Source: JAFDZV01 sp035549015 (GTDB lineage: Bacteria; Bacteroidota; Ignavibacteria; OLB7). From it: a stretch of 64,000 bases of DNA. Made by a program: the position numbers and the translations under genes. Below, in pieces: positions 43,908 through 52,981 of the stretch. The stretch spans positions 1 to 64,000 of the forward strand of contig DASZRW010000096.1 of assembly GCA_035549015.1 (NCBI GenBank). The letters run 5' to 3'. The notes beneath the pieces were generated by a model. It saw only the letters and a list, made by a program, of their open reading frames with translations. It ran no database searches and was not told where the DNA came from. How positions within the stretch are numbered: the stretch's first letter is position 1; each line of letters opens with the position of its first letter.

Positions 43908-44987
43908 ATGTTCGCATCGCAGTTCCTGCTCCCTGCTGTTTCCGTCCTGGCCCTGCTCGCCTCGGCATGCGGGAACGATTCGCAGAGCGCGAATCCCACC
44001 CCCCAGGCCCCGCGGATCGCAGGCGTGCGCGAGCTCGGCACGGTTGCCATGCCGCCCAACGTGATCGGGCGCGACGGCGGCTTCTCCGGCATCGTGAACG
44101 GACGGCTGCTCTGGACCTTCGGCGACACGTTCTACAACCCTTCCGCCGCCGACGGCTCCGGCTTCCGTTCCAACACCGCCGCCCTCGCGGATCTCTCGAA
44201 CCCTCTGGCTGCAACCGAGCCGCTCGATTCCGCCGGCGCTCCGTGGCCCTTCCTGGCGTTCACGCCGCAGGAGCAGCGCTACAACGATTCCACCGGGAAG
44301 CCGGATGAGCGCTACGCGCTCTGGACCGGCAGCATCATACCGGACGGCGAACGCGGAGCTTTGGTGTTCTACGAGAAGCTGAAGGTGCATGCCGGCACGC
44401 TGAACTACGAGGCGATCGGCTGCGGCATCGCGCGCATGAGCCGCGATACCACGTTCGCCGTGCGCGACACCGCTCTCCTGTTCACCACGCCGGAGCCGAT
44501 GCTGACGCTTGCCACGGTGGCGGGGGATACGGTGTACATGTACGGCGGGAAGAATGACGGGACGCCGTACGCACCGGTTGTGATCGCGCGCGTCGCGAGG
44601 TCGCAGATCGATCGGCGTTCCGCCTACCGCTTCTGGGATGGAGGCGGCTGGGTGGAGGACTATCGAAGGGCGGCGGTGATCCTCGGCTTCATCCCCGGCG
44701 ACGTCTCCATCTCCTGGAACCCGTGGTTGAAGTCCTGGCTGGCGGTACACAGCGGGTTCTTCGCCAATACGATTCAAATGCGCACGGCGCCGTCGCCGCA
44801 GGGGCCGTGGAGCGATCCGGTTACGATGTTCACCGGAGCCGATCCGGCCGCCGGCTCCAACGACTACGCCGGAAAGGAGCAGCCGCATCTCGCCGCGGAG
44901 GGAGGGCGAAGGATCTCCGTGACCTATCATCAGCCAACGGGATTTCTGAGCGGGAGGATTCATCTGGTGGAGGTGGTGTTCAACTGA
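43908..44987 (+). CDS. DUF4185 family lipoprotein
   Basis: 359 residues from the ATG at 43908, with GAGGAG 9 bases upstream. LLASA-C-G is a lipobox. The DUF4185 pattern runs through the mature part: GRDGGFSGIVNGRLLWTFGDTFY near the start, then ALWTGSIIP, VYMYGGKND, SISWNPWLKSWLAVHSGFF and MRTAPSPQGPWSDP. The family is a predicted five-bladed propeller related to glycoside hydrolases of the GH43/GH32-like folds. Catalytic acids cannot be fixed from sequence by eye. It may act on polysaccharide at the cell surface. Upstream frame to 43659 is out of place because it overlaps the divergent KTSC start. Confidence 0.8.
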   Translation: MFASQFLLPAVSVLALLASACGNDSQSANPTPQAPRIAGVRELGTVAMPPNVIGRDGGFSGIVNGRLLWTFGDTFYNPSAADGSGFRSNTAALADLSNPLAATEPLDSAGAPWPFLAFTPQEQRYNDSTGKPDERYALWTGSIIPDGERGALVFYEKLKVHAGTLNYEAIGCGIARMSRDTTFAVRDTALLFTTPEPMLTLATVAGDTVYMYGGKNDGTPYAPVVIARVARSQIDRRSAYRFWDGGGWVEDYRRAAVILGFIPGDVSISWNPWLKSWLAVHSGFFANTIQMRTAPSPQGPWSDPVTMFTGADPAAGSNDYAGKEQPHLAAEGGRRISVTYHQPTGFLSGRIHLVEVVFN

Positions 44988-45205
44988 TGTGCCGGCCGGT
45001 GCGTCTCGGAGGCCCGGACAGTGCGTATCCTCGCGTCCGGACCGGTGCCGGGAGGCGGACCATCCCGCGCCGGCGTTCAACCGACGTTCAAAAGTATTGC
45101 AGTGCCGATGCCCACGTTGGATTCCGGTGGCAGTTTGCTATTTTCGTTCTTCTTAAATGAAGCGTTACTCTACGCCTTCTCTACCCCTGGCGAGATATTC
45201 GATAG

Positions 45206-46309
45206 ATGATTGCAGTCCCCTCGCACATCGCCTCGCTCAAGCCCTATCAACCCGGTAAGTCGGTGGCGGAAGTCGAGCGCGAGCTTGGCATCAGCGGTTC
45301 GATCAAGCTGGCGAGCAATGAGAATCCACTTGGCACCTCACCGGCCGCCATCGAGGCGATCAAGGCATCGCTGAGTGAGCTCCAGACCTATCCGGATGCC
45401 GGGCGCGCGCTGCGCTATCTTCTGGCCGATCACTTCGTGATCCGTCCGGAGAATGTCGTGTGCGGTTCCGGTTCGGAGTCCATCATCGCTACCACGCTGC
45501 GCACGTTCCTGGAGCCGAACGACGAGATGATCTCCAGCGAGGGAACGTTCGTGGGCTTTCAGGTGCTGGCGCATGCCTCCGGTGTGAAGACCCACTTCAC
45601 GCCGATGAAGAACTACGGCTACGATCTGGCCGCGATGGCTTCGAAGATCAACGACCACACCAAGATCATCTACATCGCCAACCCGAACAATCCCACCGGC
45701 ACCTCGGTTACGACCGCCGATCTGGAGCGCTTCATCGCGCGGGTTCCGGAGCGCGTGCTCGTGATCCTGGACGAGGCATACTTCGAGTACTCGGAGCAGT
45801 GGCCCGATTATCCGGATTCGATGCACTATCGCTGGGACAACGTGCTCACCTGCCGAACGTTCTCCAAGGCGCACGGCCTGGCGGGCATCCGCATCGGCTA
45901 CGGAATGGCTCACTCCGACATCATCACCAAGATCATGAAGGTGAAGCTGCCGTTCGAGCCCAGCACCCCGGCCTCGGCAGCAGGCGTTGCCGCCATGGGG
46001 GACAGGGATTTCGTGCGCCGGACGGTTGACCTGAACCGCGAGTCGCTGCTTTATTATCACACGGAGTTCGAACGGCTCGGCCTGAAGTTCGTTCCCTCGC
46101 TCGCGAACTTCGTGATGATCGATTTCGAAACCACGGATCGCGCGGAGAGGATCTTCAACGGTCTGCTTGGCCGCGGAGTGATCACGCGCCCGCTTCACGG
46201 CTTCGGCCTCCCGTACTGCCTTCGTATCTCCACCGGAACCATGGAACAGAATCGCCGCTGTGTGGAAGCGCTCGAAGGCGTGCTGAGCGAGGAAGTAAAA
46301 GCATCGTAG
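45206..46309 (+). CDS. hisC: HisC-type class I/II aminotransferase
   Basis: 367 residues. It has the PLP fold I signature: KLASNENPLG at the start, VVCGSGSESII, IYIANPNNPTGT, VILDEAYFEY (Asp for the pyridine N), and CRTFSKAHGLAGIRIGY, where K221 binds PLP. Histidinol-phosphate aminotransferases look this way, and the enzyme may also use tyrosine or phenylalanine. It is 116 bases upstream of 4-hydroxyphenylpyruvate dioxygenase on the same strand, with no other his genes nearby. Supply of 4-hydroxyphenylpyruvate from tyrosine would therefore fit at least as well as histidine synthesis. The gene symbol names the family, not the proven role. Confidence 0.85.
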   Translation: MIAVPSHIASLKPYQPGKSVAEVERELGISGSIKLASNENPLGTSPAAIEAIKASLSELQTYPDAGRALRYLLADHFVIRPENVVCGSGSESIIATTLRTFLEPNDEMISSEGTFVGFQVLAHASGVKTHFTPMKNYGYDLAAMASKINDHTKIIYIANPNNPTGTSVTTADLERFIARVPERVLVILDEAYFEYSEQWPDYPDSMHYRWDNVLTCRTFSKAHGLAGIRIGYGMAHSDIITKIMKVKLPFEPSTPASAAGVAAMGDRDFVRRTVDLNRESLLYYHTEFERLGLKFVPSLANFVMIDFETTDRAERIFNGLLGRGVITRPLHGFGLPYCLRISTGTMEQNRRCVEALEGVLSEEVKAS

Positions 46310-46425
46310 GAGGACGTTCCCACGCAGGGAGCCTCCTTCTCTCCCCCCGGGCCCGGCATCGCGCGCATCGCCTGCGCGCTTCACATGCCTGGCACGCCCG
46401 TTTCAACTTCGAAGAAGAGTACGTC

Positions 46426-47550
46426 ATGGAGACTGCAGAGCAACTTCGCGCAACGGAACAGGGTGAGGATCTCTTTGCGATCAAGGGGATTCATCACCTG
46501 GAGTTCTACGTTGGGAATGCCAAGCAGGCGGCATACTACTATCGCCGCGCGCTCGGATTCACCCTCCGAGGCTATCTGGGACCGGAGACCGGTGTCAAGG
46601 ATCGTGCCTCGTACTTCGTGCAGCAGGGAAAGATTCGCTTCATCCTCACCACGCCGCTTCATCCGGACTCCGCGATCGCAGAGCATATCAAGATTCATGG
46701 CGACGGCGTGCGCGATATCGCGTTCGAGGTGGAGGATGCCGCCGAGGCCTATCGTATCACGACCGAACGCGGCGCGCGCGGCGTGCAGCCGCCCGCCGTC
46801 ACCGGCGACCACTTCGGCGAGGTGAGGACGTCGACGATCGCCACCTACGGCGACACCGTCCACTCCTTCGTGGAGCGCGGCTCCTACAGCGGGTTCTTCC
46901 TGCCGAACTTCGTGGAGCGCACGGACGATCTGGCCGAAGGCTTCGGCCTGAAGCATGTGGACCACGTTGTCGGCAACGTGGATTGGAACAAAATGGAGGA
47001 GACGGTCAACTTCTACCGGGATGTCTTCGGCTTCAGCCGTTTCGTCTCGTTCGACGACAAGGATATCTCCACGGAGTACAGCGCGCTCCGTTCAACCGTT
47101 GTGGCCAACAGCAACAAGTGGGTGAAGTTTCCGATCAACGAGCCGGCCGAAGGGCTGAAGCGCTCGCAGATCGAGGAGTACGTGCAGTTCTACAAGGGGG
47201 CCGGCGTACAGCATGTGGCGATGGAATCCACGAACATTCTGGAGACGATCGCGAAGATGCGTGCCAACGGCGTGGAGTTCATCAGCGTGCCGGAGACATA
47301 CTACTCCGATCTGGTGGAGCGCGTAGGCGCCATCCAGGAGGACGTCGCGGAGTTGAAGGCGTTGAACATTCTGGTGGACGTGGACGACAAGGGCTACATG
47401 CTTCAGATCTTCACGAAGCCGGTGGAGGATCGCCCCACGCTCTTCTTCGAAATCATTCAGCGCCGCGGCGGCGAATCGTTCGGCAAGGGGAACTTCAAGG
47501 CCCTCTTCGAAGCGATTGAACGCGATCAGGCCGAGCGCGGTAATCTCTAA
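46426..47550 (+). CDS. hppD: 4-hydroxyphenylpyruvate dioxygenase
   Basis: 374 residues, two VOC-type domains. The N-terminal one starts at KGIHHLEFYVGNAKQAAYYY; the catalytic one has the iron ligands H180 (HVDHVVGNV), H263 (VQHVAM) and E342 (FFEIIQR). The C-terminal family mark KGNFKALFEAIERDQ is present. It converts 4-hydroxyphenylpyruvate to homogentisate in tyrosine breakdown. A HisC-type aminotransferase directly precedes it; homogentisate dioxygenase was not found in the window. A hairpin terminator follows the stop by 16 bases. Confidence 0.95.
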   Translation: METAEQLRATEQGEDLFAIKGIHHLEFYVGNAKQAAYYYRRALGFTLRGYLGPETGVKDRASYFVQQGKIRFILTTPLHPDSAIAEHIKIHGDGVRDIAFEVEDAAEAYRITTERGARGVQPPAVTGDHFGEVRTSTIATYGDTVHSFVERGSYSGFFLPNFVERTDDLAEGFGLKHVDHVVGNVDWNKMEETVNFYRDVFGFSRFVSFDDKDISTEYSALRSTVVANSNKWVKFPINEPAEGLKRSQIEEYVQFYKGAGVQHVAMESTNILETIAKMRANGVEFISVPETYYSDLVERVGAIQEDVAELKALNILVDVDDKGYMLQIFTKPVEDRPTLFFEIIQRRGGESFGKGNFKALFEAIERDQAERGNL

Positions 47551-47566
47551 GCGGATTTGAACCATG

Positions 47567-47595
47567 GGGGCACATCATGTGCCCCTGTGTTTTGT
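47567..47595 (+). terminator. Intrinsic terminator after hppD
   Basis: GGGGCACA (47567-47574), loop TCA, TGTGCCCC (47578-47585), then TGTGTTTTGTT: an 8-bp stem with a T-rich tail 16 bases after the hppD stop. It overlaps the first possible ATG (47564) of the next frame, which argues that the hydrolase gene starts later, at 47597. Confidence 0.75.
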
Positions 47596-47596
47596 T

Positions 47597-48298
47597 ATGG
47601 GGAACGACAGGCAACCTCTCCTTCTGCTGCACGGCGCTCTCGGGGCAGTGAGCCAGTTCGATGGTCTCGCGGGCGAGCTCGCGGCGCATTTCGATCTGCA
47701 TACGTTGAATCTTCCCGGGCACGGCGGCGAGCCGATACCGGAGGAGCCGTTCAGCATCGCCGGTTTTGCCGGGGCACTCGGCTCATGGCTTTCGGCGCGG
47801 GGGCTCCAGGGGATCGATGTCTTCGGCTACAGCATGGGGGGCTACGTTGCCCTGCATCTGGCGCGCCACGCGCCGGGCTCGGTTGGCCGGATCTTCACGC
47901 TGGCAACCAAGTTCTCCTGGGACGTGCAGACCTCTGCCAGGGAGACGGCGATGCTGGATCCGGTGAAGATCGAGGCCAGGGTTCCGGCCTTCGCCGAGCA
48001 GTTGCGCGCCCGCCATGCGCCGGCAGACTGGAAAGAGGTGCTGGCAAAGACTTCCGAGATGATGACGAATCTCGGAGAGAGGAATGAACTGACCGGAGAC
48101 GATCTGCGGCAGGTTGGGACGGAGGTGATGGTGGGCGTGGGCGACCGCGATCAGATGGTGACAATCGAGGAAACTCTTGCGGCATACCGGGCGCTTCCCG
48201 CCGCGCGACTCATCGTACTGCCCGGCACTCCACACCCGCTCGAACGGGTCTCGCCGCAACGCCTTGCGCGCGAGATCGTCGGGTTCTTCATGTCCTGA
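47597..48298 (+). CDS. Alpha/beta hydrolase
   Basis: 233 residues from the ATG at 47597 (MGNDRQPLLLLHGALG). The upstream ATG at 47564 would place the hppD terminator within the coding region. Features: oxyanion-region L-L-L-L-H-G-A-L-G, LPGHG, nucleophile elbow GYSMGGYVAL with the catalytic Ser, Asp in VMVGVGDRDQMV, and His in LPGTPHPLERV. The pattern is that of cytosolic esterase/lipase or MenH-like enzymes. The substrate is unknown. It is followed by gdhA 52 bases on, which has its own likely promoter. Confidence 0.85.
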   Translation: MGNDRQPLLLLHGALGAVSQFDGLAGELAAHFDLHTLNLPGHGGEPIPEEPFSIAGFAGALGSWLSARGLQGIDVFGYSMGGYVALHLARHAPGSVGRIFTLATKFSWDVQTSARETAMLDPVKIEARVPAFAEQLRARHAPADWKEVLAKTSEMMTNLGERNELTGDDLRQVGTEVMVGVGDRDQMVTIEETLAAYRALPAARLIVLPGTPHPLERVSPQRLAREIVGFFMS

Positions 48299-48350
48299 TA
48301 TCGACGTCATACCGAGGACATATATCCAATAACCTCATCGCGAAACTGAC

Positions 48351-49829
48351 ATGGCATCAGAGAAGAAGGCGGCTTCACGCGCCAGCGCGGCGAAGGCCTC
48401 CACGAACGGCAAGGTAGTTGCCGCGGAGCCCACGTTCTACGAAACCGTGGAATCGAACTTCGAGCGGGCGGCCGCATGTGTGGACTATCCGCGCGGTCTG
48501 CTGGACCAGATCAAGGTCTGCAATTCGGTCTACATGGTGCGCTTCCCGGTGCGCATCGGCAATGACATCCAGGTGTTCACCGGCTGGCGCGTGCAGCATT
48601 CGCACCATCGTCTTCCAACCAAGGGGGGCATCCGCTATGCCGACCATGTGAGCGAGGATGAGGTGATGGCGCTCGCCGCCCTGATGACGTACAAGTGCGC
48701 GATCGTGGACGTTCCGTTCGGCGGTGCAAAGGGGGGCATCAAGTTCAACCCGAAGAACTACACCGAGGAGCAGATCGAGCGGATCACGCGTCGCTATACG
48801 ATGGAGCTGATCCGCCGCAACTGCATCGGGCCTGCGGTTGACGTGCCTGCACCGGACTACGGCACCGGCCCTCGCGAGATGGCGTGGATCGCCGATACGT
48901 ACCAGGCGGTGAGCACCGGCCAGATCGATTCGCTGGCCTGCGTCACCGGCAAGCCGCTCACGCAGGGAGGCATCAACGGCCGCACGCAGGCCACCGGCCG
49001 CGGCCTCTACTTCGGTGTGCGCGAGGCGCTCTCCACGGCGGAGGATGCAAAGCTGTTCGGCCTCACTCCGGAACTGGAGGGGAAGCGCGTGATCGTGCAG
49101 GGCCTCGGCAACGTGGGCTACTGGGCGGCGAAGAATCTGCAGCAGGGGGGGGCCATCATCACCGGCATCGCGGAGTACGAGGGAGGCATCTACGATCGCA
49201 ACGGTCTGGATGTGGACGAGGTGTTCAATCATCGCAAGAGCACCGGCTCCATCCTCAACTTCAAGAACGCGAAGAACTACAAGAACGGAAACGCGCTCCT
49301 GGAAGTGGAGTGCGACATCCTGGTGCCGGCCGCGCTGGAGAATCAGATCAATGCCTCCAATGCCGCGAACATCAAGACCCGTATGATCGCCGAGGGTGCC
49401 AACGGGCCGGTGTCCGCGGGGGCGGAGCAGATCCTGCTGAAGCGCGGCATCCACATCATTCCGGATGCCTACCTGAATGCCGGCGGCGTTACCGTGAGCT
49501 ACTTCGAGTGGCTGAAGAATCTTTCGCACGTCCGTTTCGGACGCCTCGGCAAGCGTGCCGACGAGAGCTCCTACACGCGCATCGTGGCCGCAGTCGAAAG
49601 CCTTACCGGCAAGTCCTTCTCCGAGCTGGAGCGCAAGGTGCTGGTGCACGGCGCCGACGAGGCGGACTATGTGGACTCGGGGCTGGAGGAGACGATGATC
49701 GAAGCCTATCGCCAAGTGAAGTATGCGTACCACTCCAACCGGAAGGTGAAGGATCTGCGCACGGCCTCGTTCGTGGTGGCGATCGACAAGGTGGCCAAGT
49801 CCTATATGGAACTCGGCATCTTCCCGTAG
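48351..49829 (+). CDS. gdhA: Glu/Leu/Phe/Val dehydrogenase (probably glutamate dehydrogenase)
   Basis: 492 residues. The N-terminal 25 residues are a Lys/Ala/Ser-rich tail (ASEKKAASRASAAKAS), longer than usual. Then QHSHHRLPTKGGIRYADHV, DVPFGGAKGGIKF (catalytic Lys region), PAPDYGTG, the NAD(P)-binding GLGNVG loop at the start of the Rossmann domain, VPAALENQIN and ANGPVSAGAEQIL are all in place. It deaminates glutamate to 2-oxoglutarate or the reverse; coenzyme preference cannot be read safely. A bidirectional hairpin terminator follows 40 bases after the stop. The symbol is for the family. Confidence 0.9.
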   Translation: MASEKKAASRASAAKASTNGKVVAAEPTFYETVESNFERAAACVDYPRGLLDQIKVCNSVYMVRFPVRIGNDIQVFTGWRVQHSHHRLPTKGGIRYADHVSEDEVMALAALMTYKCAIVDVPFGGAKGGIKFNPKNYTEEQIERITRRYTMELIRRNCIGPAVDVPAPDYGTGPREMAWIADTYQAVSTGQIDSLACVTGKPLTQGGINGRTQATGRGLYFGVREALSTAEDAKLFGLTPELEGKRVIVQGLGNVGYWAAKNLQQGGAIITGIAEYEGGIYDRNGLDVDEVFNHRKSTGSILNFKNAKNYKNGNALLEVECDILVPAALENQINASNAANIKTRMIAEGANGPVSAGAEQILLKRGIHIIPDAYLNAGGVTVSYFEWLKNLSHVRFGRLGKRADESSYTRIVAAVESLTGKSFSELERKVLVHGADEADYVDSGLEETMIEAYRQVKYAYHSNRKVKDLRTASFVVAIDKVAKSYMELGIFP

Positions 49830-49869
49830 CGGACTCCTGAACAACGCTGCGGCAATCGCACAGTAATGC

Positions 49870-49907
49870 AACGGCCCCCATGGATACAGCATCCGTCGGG
49901 GCCGTTT
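49870..49907. terminator. Terminator between glutamate dehydrogenase and a convergent gene
   Basis: AACGGCCCC (49870-49878) pairs with GGGGCCGTT (49898-49906) over a 19-nt loop; TTTCGC follows on the plus strand. It lies between the convergent stops at 49829 (+) and 49951 (-) and could serve both. Confidence 0.75.
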
Positions 49908-49950
49908 CGCTGTGGTTCGATATCGCCCGGCCTTCATGCCCCGCGCGGCA

Positions 49951-51792
49951 TCAGTCCAGGTCCGGATCCGGCGCACCAGGCGGCTGGCATTGCACCAGGC
50001 GGATCTTGAGCGTACATCCGGTCTTGTAGACCGTCACCCCCGGAATCGTGAGCAGGCTGCCGAGGTGGTAGACCGTTCTTCCCGTCTGCTGGCGAACGGC
50101 GCCCTGCCACAACTCCCATCGCACACAGGCGGAATCCGTCACGGCCGTGAGAAACTTCTGGAGGCGGCGCGGGGTAATGTCCACCGTGCAGCTTGCCGGC
50201 AGGTTGATCGTAAGGCTTGCTCCGCCTCCGTTCACGGTGATGCCGTCGAGCGCGGTGTTCATCGCGAGATCGATCTCCCACTTCAGCGCCTGATCCACGA
50301 TCGACGTATCCACCCAGTCCAGATAGCCGTTGATCGTTCCGATCGGGTCGCCGTTGGCGCTGACGCCGTTGCCCGGATCATTGTTGATGGAGCAGTTGGA
50401 GAATGCCGGATAGGAGAGATCGCGGCGATAGCGGTACAGGTCCGGCGTGATCTCCGCCGTTGTCCAGGCCTTTCCGGTTGTGCCATGTGTGCGGTTGTCC
50501 CAGAAATAGACGCCGCCGTGGCAGTTGGCGTTCAATGAATCATAGACATTGATCTTCTCGGCCCATCCAACAAGCGAATCGTACTTGCCGTTGATGGCAA
50601 ACACCAGTGGAAGGGAGTTGAGTCTGTTGACATGTGCCATGTATCCCACATTCGCACGGTCGAACGTTCCATAGTACTGTCCCGTGTTCGGGTTCACGAT
50701 GTTCACGGGGAGATTGCTCGGCACCGTGCCGAACATGGTATCGGCGCCAAGCCGTTCCGACCCGCCGAGGTTCCAGATATCGATGTTGGGATCGTTGACG
50801 AAGCTGAGATCGTACTTCCCCTTCTGGATGTCGATCGCCGCCACCCGCCACGGGAAGTCCATCACGTTGAAGATGCAGCCTCCGGCGCCGCGCGAATCGC
50901 CGGTGAAGTAGATGCGCTGCGTGTCCAGATTCGTGTACGTGGCGAGCACCCAGTCCACCGTCCACCAGATGCGCTCCGATGTGTAGGCGAAGTTCGTGTC
51001 CATCGTGGGCACCGTGTTGCTGTGGGTGTAAATGTCGTAGTGCTCGTTGTAGCCAAACCAGCCGCTCCCCTCGCCGTTCGGAAGCCAGTCGTCCAGCAGT
51101 ATCCGCGTCTCGTTGGCAACCTCCGGCTTCGGCGCGCTGAGGAAGCTTCCGCCTCCGGGATGAAGGTGTACCGTGACCGGATGCGGTCCCGTTCCCGTTT
51201 CGTTCACACCGAACGTGAAGGGGAGCGAGCCGACATTCGTCAGAACCGGATATGTCCCGGCCGAGACTCTGGTGCCGAAGTGCACATACACCTTGATGGT
51301 CTGGCCGGATTGGGTGATGGTCTCCTGAAGAACCGGCTGCGGCGGCAGCACTGCTTCGGTGAGCGAGGTCGTTGTGGCGCAACCGGTGGTGATTACCCCG
51401 TCGGTAATGCCGTTCTTCGTAGTGGTCACGGCATAGTAGTAGGGGCCGGCACCAACCGATGTCGCCACGAACAGTCCGTGTGAAGCAGCAAGCGGATCGA
51501 GCGATGTGCCGGTTACCAGCAGCTTCTGCGTTCCGAGCAGTGAGCCGTAGCGGCGATTGATCGCGGAGCTGTCCGGTACCCAGCCCAGGTTCGTTGCCAA
51601 CCCCAGATTCGAGGTGGTGATCGGCGACGTGTACCGGTAGACGTTGTAGTGGATATCGGTGTCGATGATGTTGTTCCATCGTACGAACACCTGCCCATTC
51701 TTGGCCACCACCGCGATTCCGGTTGGATTGGTTGCATGCAGCATTGTGCTGCATGACAGGGCACAGAGAAGCGCGAGTAGAATCCTGCGCAT
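49951..51792 (-). CDS. Secreted putative alpha/beta hydrolase (esterase-like) with N-terminal Fn3-like region
   Basis: 613 residues from the ATG at 51792; GAGGAGGT lies just upstream and overrules the open frame to 51864. The signal peptide is MRRILLALLCALSCSTMLHA. Residues about 25-170 are Fn3-like (VFVRWNNIIDTDIHYNVYRY). The hydrolase part begins about 175 (KVYVHFGTRV), with HPGGGSF as oxyanion region, YFTGDSRGAGGCIF (G-x-S-x-G nucleophile), INGKYDSLVGW (Asp) and DNRTHGTTG (His) in the right order. Poly-hydroxyalkanoate or carbohydrate esterases have this outline, but no family is assigned. The C-terminus (DITPRRLQKFLT) lacks a typical T9SS domain. It is a stand-alone unit. Confidence 0.7.
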   Translation of the reverse strand: MRRILLALLCALSCSTMLHATNPTGIAVVAKNGQVFVRWNNIIDTDIHYNVYRYTSPITTSNLGLATNLGWVPDSSAINRRYGSLLGTQKLLVTGTSLDPLAASHGLFVATSVGAGPYYYAVTTTKNGITDGVITTGCATTTSLTEAVLPPQPVLQETITQSGQTIKVYVHFGTRVSAGTYPVLTNVGSLPFTFGVNETGTGPHPVTVHLHPGGGSFLSAPKPEVANETRILLDDWLPNGEGSGWFGYNEHYDIYTHSNTVPTMDTNFAYTSERIWWTVDWVLATYTNLDTQRIYFTGDSRGAGGCIFNVMDFPWRVAAIDIQKGKYDLSFVNDPNIDIWNLGGSERLGADTMFGTVPSNLPVNIVNPNTGQYYGTFDRANVGYMAHVNRLNSLPLVFAINGKYDSLVGWAEKINVYDSLNANCHGGVYFWDNRTHGTTGKAWTTAEITPDLYRYRRDLSYPAFSNCSINNDPGNGVSANGDPIGTINGYLDWVDTSIVDQALKWEIDLAMNTALDGITVNGGGASLTINLPASCTVDITPRRLQKFLTAVTDSACVRWELWQGAVRQQTGRTVYHLGSLLTIPGVTVYKTGCTLKIRLVQCQPPGAPDPDLD

Positions 51793-52090
51793 ACTACCTC
51801 CTCGAGATACAATGGTTGTGAACGGCGCGGCCGGCCACCTGTGCGTGGCTGCGTCACCGGCCATGAAGCGGGGGATAGATGCACGTGCGTGGGTGATAGC
51901 TGAACGCCGGGTTAGTGGCAGGCAGGGTCGCGGGGTTCCCGGGAGACTTCCGGCGCGGCCGGTGGATGCGGGGTTCGCCGGGATGCGCCTTGACGAAGTC
52001 TGTCACCGTCGCTAACATGCGTTCCCCCGGCTCGGTTGTTCGCGATTCATTCGTCGATTCTTGCACAATCCATTCACCGATGATGTCGCC

Positions 52091-52801
52091 ATGCCAACCA
52101 TGCGAATTGTTCAATTGATGATCGTCGCCGCGCTGATCCTCCCGTGCTTCAACAACCTGCTCCGCGCTCAACCGGTTGTGTCGATTGTCGGCAAGGAGAC
52201 CCTGGACCTCGGCGCCGTGCCGTTCGGCGTACAGGAGCGGGATGTCGCGATCACCAACACCGGGAACAGCACGCTCATCATTGTCTCCATCGACTCCGGT
52301 GCCGCCGCTGCGCATATCGATCGCAGGGAGATCGCCCCCGGAGATACCGCGATGCTCCATGTGAGCCTGGATGTGGAACCTCGCCGGTTGTGGGCGGTTG
52401 TTGCCGTGGAGACGAACGATCCCAAACGCCGCTTCGTGAACATCCGGCTCACCGCGCGAATCTTCGCGCCGGTGAGTGTCGAAGAGCTTGGGTCCGACGG
52501 GTTTGACCGGGTGGGCCAGGTAAGTCGGCGGACGGTGCGCCTCGCCAATGAGACGAAGGAGCCGCTGACACTGGTCCCGGAACCGGACAGCACCTATTGC
52601 TCGAACGGTTCGGTTGCCGTGGACATGCGTTCGCCAACCATGATCTATCCGAAGGAGGGGACGCTGGTGACGCTGGAGTATGTGCCGGGCCACGTCGGTC
52701 CCGGGCATTGCATCGTCTGGTTCACCGTGCGCGAGTTTGCGACTTCGCCGGTTCGGATCTTCATTGCGTACAGGGCCACCGGGTGGCCGAACGCACGGTA
52801 G
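52091..52801 (+). CDS. Exported DUF1573/HYDIN-like beta-sandwich protein
   Basis: 236 residues from the ATG at 52091 (MPTMRIVQLMIVAALILPCF); 52061 is an alternative. After the signal peptide a typical choice-of-anchor-D or DUF1573 domain starts at TLDLGAVPFGVQERDVAITNTGNSTLIIVSI, with IAPGDTAMLHVSLDV and VVAVETNDPKRRFVNIRL. A second, weaker copy follows (about 130-236): RVGQVSRRTVRLANETKEPLTL, then VTLEYVPGHVGPGHCIVWF. The single pair of Cys (SYCS, GHCI) may form a disulfide. Its role is unknown. It is convergent with the phosphoesterase gene. Confidence 0.75.
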   Translation: MPTMRIVQLMIVAALILPCFNNLLRAQPVVSIVGKETLDLGAVPFGVQERDVAITNTGNSTLIIVSIDSGAAAAHIDRREIAPGDTAMLHVSLDVEPRRLWAVVAVETNDPKRRFVNIRLTARIFAPVSVEELGSDGFDRVGQVSRRTVRLANETKEPLTLVPEPDSTYCSNGSVAVDMRSPTMIYPKEGTLVTLEYVPGHVGPGHCIVWFTVREFATSPVRIFIAYRATGWPNAR

Positions 52802-52928
52802 GCGCTCTCCGCATCCGATGCCTGCATGGTCAGCACATGCATTCCGGTGTTCGCATCCGCACCGCCGCTGCGTGGCGCCGGTGCGTTGAATCGCGCGGCA
52901 TGCTACGCGATACGCTGAAGAACAGAAC

Positions 52929-52957
52929 GGGCGCTCCCGCATCTCGCGGGAGCGCCC
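52929..52957 (-). terminator. Perfect 12-bp hairpin terminator between convergent genes
   Basis: GGGCGCTCCCGC (52929-52940), loop ATCTC, GCGGGAGCGCCC (52946-52957). On the minus strand GTTCTGTTCTTC follows, giving a good intrinsic terminator for the phosphoesterase gene 25 bases after its stop; it may also serve the plus-strand gene. Confidence 0.85.
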
Positions 52958-52981
52958 GGCCCGATGTATGCCCGGCGTACG

